Below, piece by piece: positions 50,301 to 62,300 of a DNA stretch of 64,000 nucleotides; the stretch's first letter is position 1, and the number at the start of each line of letters is the position of its first letter. Position numbers and translations under genes: made by a program. Below the pieces are notes generated by a model that was not told the DNA's origin, ran no database searches, and was given only the letters and a program-made list of their open reading frames with translations. The stretch lies in the NCBI GenBank assembly GCA_030141605.1, contig JAQGDQ010000011.1:430066-494065 (forward strand), read 5' to 3'. This DNA comes from Tubiluchus corallicola. Lineage: Eukaryota > Priapulida > Priapulimorpha > Priapulimorphida > Tubiluchidae.

Positions 50301-53300
50301 AAGTTTTAGTGTGTTTGTGGAATTAAATGAATTTGGATTACGTTGCTACACATATTGACAAGAGCTTTTCTCACAACAAACGACAACCCTTACCTCGTTT
50401 TATCGGTTGGGCAAGCTTGGCGTGCGTTTATTAAAACCTTGGTGCAATGTCAAGCCAATTACTTTCCATTATATTGCACAACTTTTCCTCAAAACTAATT
50501 TAAAGCCATGATTCATTAAAAGACAAGCGCCTAGTTATTACCTTATAAGTTGGGGGTGTAAATTTTACAAGCAAATATCGCCCGCATGGGAAAATTCAGA
50601 AATTAATTTCATTTTAATATTAGGCAATCAATTTTAGCATTAGCGCGAAAACAGAAAACTAATGAATTATGTGGGTAGCCATTATAATTCCAGGCTGTGA
50701 CTTTGGCGCCCGCATATCAGGGCATTGCTCAAAAAAGGTAAAAACGATGCTTGTAGCTGTAATTCTGTAAACTCTGTATTACAATTTTAGCCAAATTACC
50801 AGAGAATGAACCGTGGAAAATAAATGGGTCATCATGAAAGAAGTGCATAGCGATAAAATAAAGTAAATAATGCATAAAACTGCTAACATAAATTAATCAT
50901 TCATTGTATCATTATCACAAGCTTTTTTTGATTAGATTTCTTTATTTCAGCATAAAAACAATACAAAAACATGAAAACATAACATTAATAAAATATTACA
51001 GTTTGGAAAAATTTGAAGCGCTGCCTAATGCACAGTTTCTATAAAAAGAGTCGTTTTGTGCTAGTAAAAATTGTGATTGTTTTATATAGGCTAAAAATAT
51101 AAAATCATTTTACTGATAGTTTGGAAATAGAAGAGAAGATATATCAGGTTGACAGTCTAAAATTTGCGTTTATGCTAACGGGTTAGTTTCACAAATTTTA
51201 TGTCTTGAAATCGATTGCACCTTTTTAGAAAACTTAAAATCTTTGCTTGCATTACATAGTACATAATTTGAGCACAGTTTTGTATAGTGTTCTGTCCAAT
51301 TTATACCTTTAAATGTATGTATAATTGTCATTTATCTACAATACAATCAGTAGCGTTTGTTTTATTTAATAATTCGATTTTAAATACAATTTTCAATTTC
51401 AATTTTAAGCAGTTAAGCAGAAATTAAGAGGTTATTTTCGTGCCCAACTATCAGTGGAATACTTTATAATTTTTATATTGTAAAGTCAATTACAACTGTG
51501 GCAGCTTTTGGCTCCTTTTGCAGAAATTGTGTATTTAATTTTTTTGTTAGCTATCTTTCCAAACTGCAACAGTGATATGCTGAATTATTCGTATTATGTT
51601 AGCAGTTTCATGCCTTTATCGATTGTACTTCGCTTTACTTTATTTCTTTAAAGTACAAGAAAACACTCTTCATTGTTGAAAAGGTTGAAAATTGGTCTTG
51701 AAATATTGTATCATTTATATACTGTCTTACAGCGCACAGAGCTTAAATGGCACCAAATACTTAAATTTAAACTCGCGCAAATAACCGTTAGGCGCAGCCA
51801 TTTGAATGGTGTCATTTTTCTGAAACAAGCCTAGACAACATCACGTAATGTTTGAACAAATAATCAGAGCATTCATAGCACACACTTCACTGCAAAAGTG
51901 TAAATTACTTTATATTGCACCAATAATGTGTTTTTTGATGAATCAGTGGTGCACACTGGGATAGCGATGCAGTGACGTTACATACAAAACTGAAATAGAC
52001 TAATACAAATAAACAAATAAAATAACTGTGTGTGTAATTGTGTATGTATTCGTTGTTTGATAACATCATTCCATTGCAGTGGTAATGCAGTATTTATTCC
52101 AAATTTGTTCTGTTCATTATAAACTAATATGTTTTTTTATCAATCTGCTACCAGCTGTTCTTATACCACCCACTTACCGCCAAGCCATTTGCTCAGCGCA
52201 TAGATAGGTAATAAAGGTCTTGCGGCATAAACTCGTTAAGTTTTTAAAGCGGGAATCAGTGCTCCCCAGGATAAATATTATTCCTACATGTAAAGATGTG
52301 TGTTGGCTTAGTGCTAAGATTCTAGAGCTACTTAGCCAAATATGAAAACAATCAGGCAGCAAAAACTGTGTCAGTAAAGTTATTAAACTGGGTTTCGTTC
52401 TAGCTATATGGTGTAGATTACAGCATCTTGGTGGAGAGCTTATCATGTTGTCTGTAGCAATCCAACGTAAACAAAGCAACCCACGACGAGAGGCATACCA
52501 TGGAGTCCAAGTAAATCTTTAAATATCTGAGCAAACCGAGCCGAGGAGAAGAAATATTTTCCGTTCGCAGATTTGAGGAACTGTGCTTTTCGTCTTTAAA
52601 TTATAATGTTCACGAACTTTGTGTTCCAGCAGTGACTGTAGGGAAATATTGGGGCTCTCGTTTTCAAACAAAAACTTAGTAGATTGTAAAGATCAATAAA
52701 TTCTTATTGCCAAGAATTGTGTCCTTGCAAAATTGTTATATGAAAATATTGAAAGTCAAGTTTTATCTCTCTTTTGGAATGTAACTTAAAATATTGCGTT
52801 GCTGTGCGTTGATTTGACAATTTACGTATCATACCTACTGACTTTGACTGCCCATTTATTTGGTAAACCAAATCAGTTTTTAAAAACAAATTGGTTAAGA
52901 TTGATGTAACCAAATTTCCATTTTTGACATAAGCACTTGCATCTTGAATGTTTCTGTGTTGTCTCTGCCATGCGTATTTTGTGATTCGTTCATTTGTGTG
53001 TATTTTTGTTATTTTACTGTAAATATCTTAGGTGTTCATTTTTTATGGGTAAAGAATTGTGTAGGCCTTAGTATGGATGGATTACATAGGTAATTAAATA
53101 AGTAAAGTAAAAAATTAAAAACAAACTATTTATTTATTTTTATTGTGCTTGTAAATAATAATATGTTTGTTTTTGCATGTCTTATATGACTATAAACTTA
53201 TAAAACTCATCAACTCACTGTAACTCAGTCAATTTACCTTTGAAGTTCAACTGAAGAACAAAATACTCGATTTTAGATTTGCTTGTTCACTAACGATGTG

Positions 53301-56300
53301 CTTACTATTTTCAAAGTCGTCGATCACGCATTTATTTTGCGAACCATCCTAATCGGTAGATTATTATTAAAGGAAAGGACAAGTCACTTGGCATATTGGA
53401 TTTATTTTACTGTTATCACTTAAGCTTAGAAAAATAAAACAAAAAAAAAATCCAAAAACTACTGTCCATAAAGCATAAAGTTAATTTATTTTACAGCTGT
53501 ATAGAAATTTTCAGCCTCGGTGGTTGCTGCCACTCACTTGAAAATTCTGACGTAACTGGTGGATTTCGTGACTTTTCGTAAGCGCGAGCGCTTAAACTAA
53601 TTCAAGCTTTTGCAGTTTACTTAATGTTGTTCGCGCAAAAATATCACAAAATTAGCTATCCAATTTTTGTTGAAACTTCTTATACCTTTGACCGATAGTG
53701 TGCTGCTTTTCTTCAGTCGATGAATACGTTACAGGCGGAAGAACGGGCGTTCAAAGTGGAAGCACCCAAGCCTGAAGTGATCGCAAGTTTAAAACGGCTT
53801 TACTAATTGCACAAGGCACTTTTATTGCAAAATCTTTCTAACATTTTTCGCGAAAATTGAAATAAGCATAACTTTCTAGAAAGCTTGTCTTTTCCTTTAA
53901 TAATTGTGAGTTCATTCTACTATTTTGTAAGCATTGTTCTTGATTATCTTACCGCTTAAATAAACCTTTATGCAGCAGATAATAAGAATGGCTTTAAGCA
54001 GGAAAATTGAACAAACCATATTACATAAATAATAGTCTAATGTTTTGTTTTATTTTTCGCCAAGTAAATTGTTTACCAGATAAGTAAATAAGCCTAGATA
54101 ATTTTATTAAAATAATTGTTCACTTGGCTAATCTTTAGTAATAGTGAGCACATAATACAACAATAATTTATTGTATCTTCTAATACCTGGGGCGATTTTG
54201 AAGACTGGGTACCTATTTTTCGAAATCTTACACTTTAGGTGTTTTGTGTGTTGCTTGGACGTATTTTATAAATGACGCTTTTTGCTTGTTCGCTTTTTGA
54301 TACATTTTAACAAATCTAATGCAAACGTCTTACTTTTGCTATAGTGTAACCCTTTCTTCCTGACGATGCGCGGACTTTCCTCTTCACTGTCCGTTGACGG
54401 AATAGAGATTCGACGAGGAGGTGGAGAGTAGCCGCGCCTTCCGAGAGACGGTGAATTGCAGATCCCGATGCCGTATCTCCGCTGGGTCTGCCTATTTTGC
54501 CCTTGTCCCTCCGGGGATTTACTTTGAGATACTTTACTTTTCAGCAGGCTCTTCCGCATTTCGTAATGGTTCACTCGTCGCAGAGGCACCGGCGAAGGTT
54601 TGCTCGCCAACTGAGTCCGTTCCTTGATGTTGATGGTGACGACAATAGAGTCATTTCTATCTGTAGCGCCAGCATCGGCTTTTTTAGGGCGATTCACAGC
54701 ATTTTTGATACCCAAATTAGTTCGTTTGTACCTGTAACTCTCCTCGAATGCGTGAGTTGAGGGTTTCTCGGAAGAACCACGTATTGGAGGCGCAGGCGGC
54801 GGTTGTTCCAGGTGCGTCCGATTCTGCACTGTAACTCTTTCATTAGGTATCTTAGAAGACACGTTTGTTGTTATGGCACTGATAGGGTTTGACGCGGAGA
54901 ACACTTTGCGAAGGCTTTTCTGCGACCGGTTCAACAGAGCTGAGAAGGAATCGTTTAACCGACTCCTAGGTGAGTTGTGCCGGGTGTACGAAGACGGCTG
55001 GCTGCCTCGAACAGCGGTGGGGTCGGTGGCGGTGCGAGCCAAGGCCGGATGTGCTGACTTAGCATAATTCGATCCGGTATTTGCAGAAAATGTTACCTTC
55101 CGCGGCGAGCTTGAGCCGTAGGACAGCGGATTACTTCTAGCCGGCGCCAGTGGTCGTCTTGGGAAGCCTTCCATTGTTAAATCTGGAAATGCAGGGGACG
55201 GAAGCCAACCGGAGTACCTCCCCTAATCACCTTTTCTCAAATGAATTCACTAAAGCAGATGTCTAAACTCAGCAGTAACTGTGTCATTTACGGTTAATCA
55301 CATTTGTTATCTCAAACTAACGCGTTAACGAGCAAGCCCCGGGGCGTTACGCCAAAGTCATGCACTAGATCGTTGCCCTGCTGAAGCCATCTAGCAATCA
55401 CATCACATCATTGCCCTGCGGATAACGCTGCATTGAATAATATTGAAAACGAAATCAGTGCAGTCTAAACAACAGCGTTTTTCACACAAGGAAATCCGTA
55501 TGCAGAACTGGGCGCTATGCAGTGATGATGCGAAAAGAGAAGCCCAGTAGGCTTATACACTGCAAGAAACTGAATGTTCAAGGCTTTTCCAATTGATGCT
55601 AGTCACCCTATACACATACATATACATATACCAGTGTCCAAAGCAGACACACACGTGTAGGTACAGGAAGCCAAACTAACATTTCGAACGCCTTTTGACA
55701 AGAGTTTTCAACAGAATTCTTCGACACATCTGCTTGCTGTTGGTATATACATATACAAGTGGCGTGAAGCTTATGTCGCGTTACATTTAGGTCTTGTTCG
55801 TACAAAGGTTCTGGAACAAGCCGCAAATAGGGTCCCAATCACCGAACACATTAAAAGAAAACGTCTCTGACAAAAAAGTTTTACCTTCAACATTATCCTT
55901 GCACTGCACTTTAAATTGTTGTTACAGGAATCGATTACTTACCAAGTAATGGTGATAAACCTAAATGAAGTCACTAGAAACAAGGTATAATGTATCTGTT
56001 TTACCTTGACACTTTGGGATGACTAAGCTGTAAAAACTAAGTCAACAATCGCAAAGGTAGTGAAATTAAATGCAAAAAATGCTATACATCAGTATTACCA
56101 CAATTCATCAGTTTACATGGTTCAACAACCACCAGACTACATTTTCAGGGGTGCTTTCGACAGAACGGTGCTATCTCATGTCTCTGTTCTACTATGGTGA
56201 TATAGAATTATGCACCAATTGACTAGTCTTATATGAAGATGTCTTCAATAGAACATTATTGTACAGCAGTTTAGTCTTACACGAAGATATTTTGTGCAGC

Positions 56301-59300
56301 AGGTGCCTATTCTGGAATGGAGATATCTTCAATAGAATACAATTGTGCGGTAGTTGGCTAGCCTCATATGAAGATATATTCAATAGAACATAACTGTGCA
56401 GCAATTGGCTAGCCTCACATGAAGATGTCTTCAATAGAACATAATTGTGCAGCAGTTGGCTAGTCTCATATGAAGATGTCTTCAATAGAACATAATTGTG
56501 CAGCAGTTGGCTAGCCTCATATGAAGACATCTTCCGTAGAACATGATTGTGCAGCAATTGGCTGGCCTCATATGAAATTATCTGCAGTAGAAGGTTGTTG
56601 TTCAGCAGTTACGTGTTCGTAATAAATGATTTCGAAGAACATTGTCGTGATGTAGCCGAAGCTAACGCAAGTGAACCCGTCTTTAATATGTCAGCGGTGT
56701 AATTACACAAGAGAATTTTAGAAAAAGAATGCTGTGTGGCAACCCGAAAATCTTCCAAGTGAGGATGTCTTCAGAAAAACATCGTTACGATATTAGCTAA
56801 ACCTCTATTCAACAAGAGATACAGAACATTGTTGCAAGGTATAAAGCTGATTTCACAGAAATTTTTCTTTCAAACAACTCAACTTTCTGCATTTAACTGC
56901 CCTTTGCTGCGCAATAAACTTCAGCGGTCTCTGCTGGCAACGAACACTTCATTTACGACATTCATAAAGATTTTCGCTGTGCTCAATTGCGCTCATTGCT
57001 GATACTTGGAAAAAATTCACGGCATCAGCCGCTGCTGCCAGGAGAAATGACAGTTGCGCGTCTGGTTGTGCAATATAAAAGCGGCAAGACAATAAACTAC
57101 ATCATGCCGTGGAATACATCGCGTTTATCTGTTGCTGCGCAGACTCTGCAAGCTTCCATCGTGAACTGCTATTATCTATAGTTAGCTAGGGCAGGTATTT
57201 GCTTTGCAAATGAGTGTCTCATATGGCAGAACGCGGAATCACGACACGGTTTCTCAGCGAACAATTGCGCACGCTAGCAGCAAGTTTAGATGTAATAACA
57301 GCTCTGGGCAATCAATGTATGTGTACTTTGGACATTGACACCTTGACTTCCTCGGCTTCTTGAAGCCATGTTGGATAATCTTCTTCAATAATGCATGTCT
57401 AGTGATTCTTAAATCTCATGCAATTGTCTCGCGTGGGGGCTAAGCTGTATTAGCTTTGTGTATGTAAATTGTTAATGCAATGTAGGCGACTGTTTTTCTT
57501 GTAACGTAGCTAACTGGTTATGATTGGTTAACTATTTTGCAATGTGAATGTTAGTTGAATAGAAGGTTGCCAGGCTGCGATTTGGCTCAATAACGTAAAA
57601 AACTGTTTCATCAGAGCCCTTTCTACTAAAAACAACAGATGCTGGCCTCTTGACATAGTGGTTGCTTTATTGAAAGTGCTCACTACTCCAGTTTATTGCG
57701 CATTAAGCACTGCTTATCTTTAATCAGCAGCTTCCAGTAAAGCTACAAGCGCGACTCTGTGCTACGCAAAATAGTAGACTGGAAGAGCATTGTTTTGAGC
57801 ATTGTACTGAACATAATACTGAGCATTGTATTAATGACAGAAATGTTTGACTCAACTCGGTCATAGATAATTGCTTTGGGGTAATTGTTTTTACTAAGGA
57901 CAGCTGATGTCATGTTTTTCTTATACATGCATACATATAATATATTCTTTTACACGTAATGTTTCTTATCTTGCTCCAAATAGTTCGTAAACATAAATTT
58001 TTAACAAGTACATGACTTTGCCACGTAAATCTTAGCACAACAAAAATTGATATAACACATAACTAAAGATAGTATTTTGTGTTTTTGCTAACTATAAACA
58101 TCTATTTTGTGGGCGAAGACTTGGTTTTTGCTAAAAAGTGAAATTGAGATTTCCGAGTTCTGTCACCCGGCAGCAAACATTCAAATTTCGACGTAAAATA
58201 TGCATGTTTAGGAGAATTTTCCAGTACAGAATCAGATCAACACATGAAACGTAATTAATTTCAAAATAATGATAAAGTATTTACACAGATGCAGTTTTGT
58301 TTCTTCACAGAGTCGCGTTTTGGATTCCACCCATTTAAATCCACGATTCCATCCCGTTTTTTTAACATTACGTCATTTTCAACATGCTATTCATATTACC
58401 AAAACTTATTGTGAAAGTGTATATAAAAAAATCTTAGATTATAAGCGAAGAGTTAAGCCTATGATGCACTAAAGCTTCTGACTTGCAGCGTTTAACATTT
58501 ACTGGGTAGTAAGTTAATAACAAAGCGTCCGGGGTCCAGTCTGTGCGTTCTTCACAGAAAAACAAAATGGACGATATCAAATTGATTTTTGCAATGCTTT
58601 CTCTTTTACGTTGTTTATTCGTATAATAATTCGCAGGTTAGTCACCATTGTTGAGGAAAGTAGCTGGACGCTGGATACGCAGTAATAGCAAGAGCTTTTC
58701 GCCTCTGGTTTCCAGCGTCCGCTGTCAAAATATTTGATTTCATCGCCCATTAACAATACATCCGTTCTTTCTCGCTTCCAAACGCTGCACACGAATGTCA
58801 GATGCTAGGCCCTTTGATGCATCATAAGTTTATAGTAACTGGTAAAGGCTAAATAAAAGTAAAGAGTCGTTAAGGATATGAGAACATTAGAAAATATTGT
58901 TAGCTAAAGGGAGTTTATTATAAAATATAATTTAGGGATTTTTTAATTATAATTTAAATCAAACAAATTAAACAATTAAATTAATTACTCAGTGTGTCAT
59001 TCTCGTCGTATGTTTCTGTTAGCACAAAGTAAAATATTGCAATTTTAGAACGAAAGTAGCACGTTTTGCTGGTCATACTATAACTTAACTACTAATCGGC
59101 TTAATGGACAAGGTTTCTGTGCTAACAGCAGCAGACATGATTGGGCTTTTAAAGCAGAAACTAAATTTCCTTTAATTTCTGTTCGGTTCTGTTCTTGGTT
59201 CTTCAAAAAGGCGAATTTCTCTTCACCGCGCAGCTCTGGTAGACAGAGTGGCATTTCTTGAAGCTTTTCCACGAAAGTGATGACAAATCTTGGCTTCTAA

Positions 59301-62300
59301 CTTGAGCATTTTATCCTTTTAGCCGATGTACTGGTTAGACACTTGTAAACATGCTCAGAAAAAGCCTGTCAAAAAATCTGACTGTGGGGGCTAACTAGAA
59401 GAAAAATGTTCAGCCTGTGTAATTCCTTTAGCCTGTTGAAGAATGCTGGCCAAGTGCTGTCAAGCGAGACAACAATTAGACAACGTACAATTATAGTGCA
59501 ACACGTACACATGTACTACAGCAAGTACATTTTATAGTACCGCTGTAGTCCAGTCATGTAGTACTGTAATGTTTTTAAAATGAAAGTAAAGATAAACGTA
59601 TAAAAAGAATTCCATAACTGATCTGCAAATTTTTTGAACATTATATGTTCGTTTGTCTGTTCGAAGTAATGCAGTTATTTACGTAGAAACCTGCTATGTT
59701 GCTAAAAGTCGAGAGATATCGTCGATGTTTTCACTTCACACCACTGCTTTACTAAAATTATACAAAATTCCGAAAGACCCATTACTATCAGCCACAACCA
59801 CAAATATAAATTAAGATTTTTGAAGAAAAACAAAAGTGACGATACAGTTAGGAAAATGATTAAGACGGAAAGGCATTTTTATTGTGATCGTATTCATTGC
59901 CTGACATTTGTTAACATACAAATATAGAAAAACTTGGAATCCCTTGCTCTCTACAGGGTAAGAAGAAGATAAAAAGGAGAAAACCAGTGGTTTCCTGAAT
60001 TTTCTCCCGCAGCGACAAACATTTAAAGAAGGGCGTTTCTTTACTTCAACATGCAACTCCAAAACCAAAGACGTGTCAGTTTCTTATTCTATGTGGCTTT
60101 ATGCGCAGTCAAGGTCGTACAATGGCTTCTTACACATTATTACACATGGATGGATGGTAGGCTGGTTTCGCTTTATGAAATGTGACTACCTGTTGAATGG
60201 TCTCAAAAGTAATTCGGCGTGACAACAGACAAAAATCAATTCTGGATGAAAGACTTCTCATGAGGGAATTTCAGTTTGATTAAGAAGACAAATATCAGAA
60301 CAGCCATTGACGTATTGCTTCATATCACTTTGTTACTTCAATATAATAATATACGGCATACCTATAAGTGTTTCGGCTTACTCGACCGCTCTGTAACTAT
60401 ATAAAGAGATTAGTTTCGCCGTGAACCTGGTATTGTTCTTCTTGTTGTCATTCATGTAATAAGTGTCATATATTGTGACGTCACAATGGGGTAACTTCTG
60501 TATTCTAAATTTCTACTATAAAACTAATTATGGCAATGTTAAATGGCGTTCTAAACAACATTCCAGACAGTTGGGCACAAAACTCGATGAGCGGGAAGCA
60601 CAGTACTTCGCATTCCATACTAGTTTGAATTAATTTTGCTAATACATTACGCAATTGCTATTGTACACAGACCTTAATTATTAGTATCGTGGTTGCTAAA
60701 TCTGTACAAGTTTTATGACGTCAAAAGCTAAGTGTATGAGCAACGATAATTAAAGGCATTAAGCTTATCCGTTTATTTATAACCTCAGCTTCTCTTGGCT
60801 CATTAAGAGCTTAAGTGCCATGAACAAGGTCAGTAATTACTGCAATTAACACTAGATGACGCATTAGCAATAATGATTATGCTATGATTATGCGGCTAAA
60901 CTCACCCATAAACCCATAAACTGAAGTCTGAGATAAGAGGAGATGAGAACGATGACGTTAAAGATAGCTCAGTATTAGTTTAAGGCAAAACACACACTGT
61001 TCTAAATGTCAGATGCAAGCTTAGGCTATAAGAGCTCCCACATTGGCCATGTTTCAAAATTTTAGTACTCAAAATGTTGTATCATTTGGAACTTGTAAAT
61101 TTTGCTAGTTATTCTAGTGCATTCTCTGTCTATCTATCTGTCTGTCTGTCTGCCTGCCTGTCTGTCTGTCTGACTGACTCTATCTGTCTGTCTGTTTGTC
61201 TGTCTTTATGTTTAATGCTGATTGCACCAATTTTTACTGGTGTCGCTTGAACACATTTTATTTTTGCAATCTTAGGCAACTCAAAGTTGCATATAATGTA
61301 TCAACGCGAAAACTATTTAACCTTTCAAATGACATTAGCGCTAGATATATTTTTACATGACTCAACCTTGTTTATTCTGATGTGATTCACAGAAAATGTG
61401 CATATACATGTAGTTTGTACGTCAGGCTGAATAAGAGTAGAAATTTTATATACCAGAGAATTTTGAACAGTAATTTTGAATGTAAACTTTTCTTCTGAAA
61501 TTAGACGTTAATGGCGAAGTTCGTTATGTCGTTAATTGTTATTTATGTTATTGTTGTGCGTCATAATTTATTGTATTTTTTGTATTCATTTGTGATGTTT
61601 ACATGAACTTTGTGAAATTTGAAATAAATATTAAATCAAAATCAAATCTGTCAATCTGTCTGTCTGTATATTACTGACCATCGTATTTAAATACTGTGTA
61701 TAGTCACTGACTTAAGTCTGGAGTAGATTCCTTAACTTGGGCTTTGCCAGCTCGATTAGTAGTTGGATAGGTGCTTCCAGGATAATCTGTGACTGGGAAA
61801 GACGATTTTGAACCAGGTTAGTCTTTGGGTGTTTTGTGGCTGCATAAATTTTCAAGGCGAGCTTACTTATTATCATAAATTATTTGGGAATGGGACGTTG
61901 GCAGCTTGTGGGTTGGAATTTTTTCTACAACTTTTACCAGGAACTTTCCTTACCTTTGACAGTTGCAGTTCTAGTGCAGTTATACAGTATAGCAAGCTCT
62001 CCAAACACCGTTCCTGGCTTTATAGTGTTTATCCTGTTTCCTCCTTTGAGTACCTCCATAAGACCATCTAGAAATATTTATTAAAAAATTACCTATTAGC
62101 AGTTAGCGAGAAGCCGACACTTTTTTCACACTTTCTGGATAAAATGTTTGTGATTTATTTCTGAAGTTTTTTCGATTAAGTGCGGCATGGTGATGGAAAT
62201 AATCCAGCTGACGTGATTTACAGAAAATTGTTTAGCGAAATTTACACAATAAATTTGCGAGTGATTAGATAGTGATGCCTATTACGAAATGACAACGTAA

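Larger units (their letters stand above)
46927..54265. other. PRKG1: PKG intron 2, 3' part
   Basis: No coding exon recognised. Holds a tRNA-derived SINE head (48224), a diverged tandem repeat (49715) and a truncated MITE (51648). A 101-codon minus ORF at 52174-52479 has no recognisable family. Confidence 0.45.

Noticed and set aside
52174-52479. 101-codon minus ORF in PKG intron 2
   Set aside because: No recognisable domain, no splice support and ordinary base composition; likely chance.
58577-59272. Minus ORFs of 64-71 codons
   Set aside because: No family features and no splice or start context.
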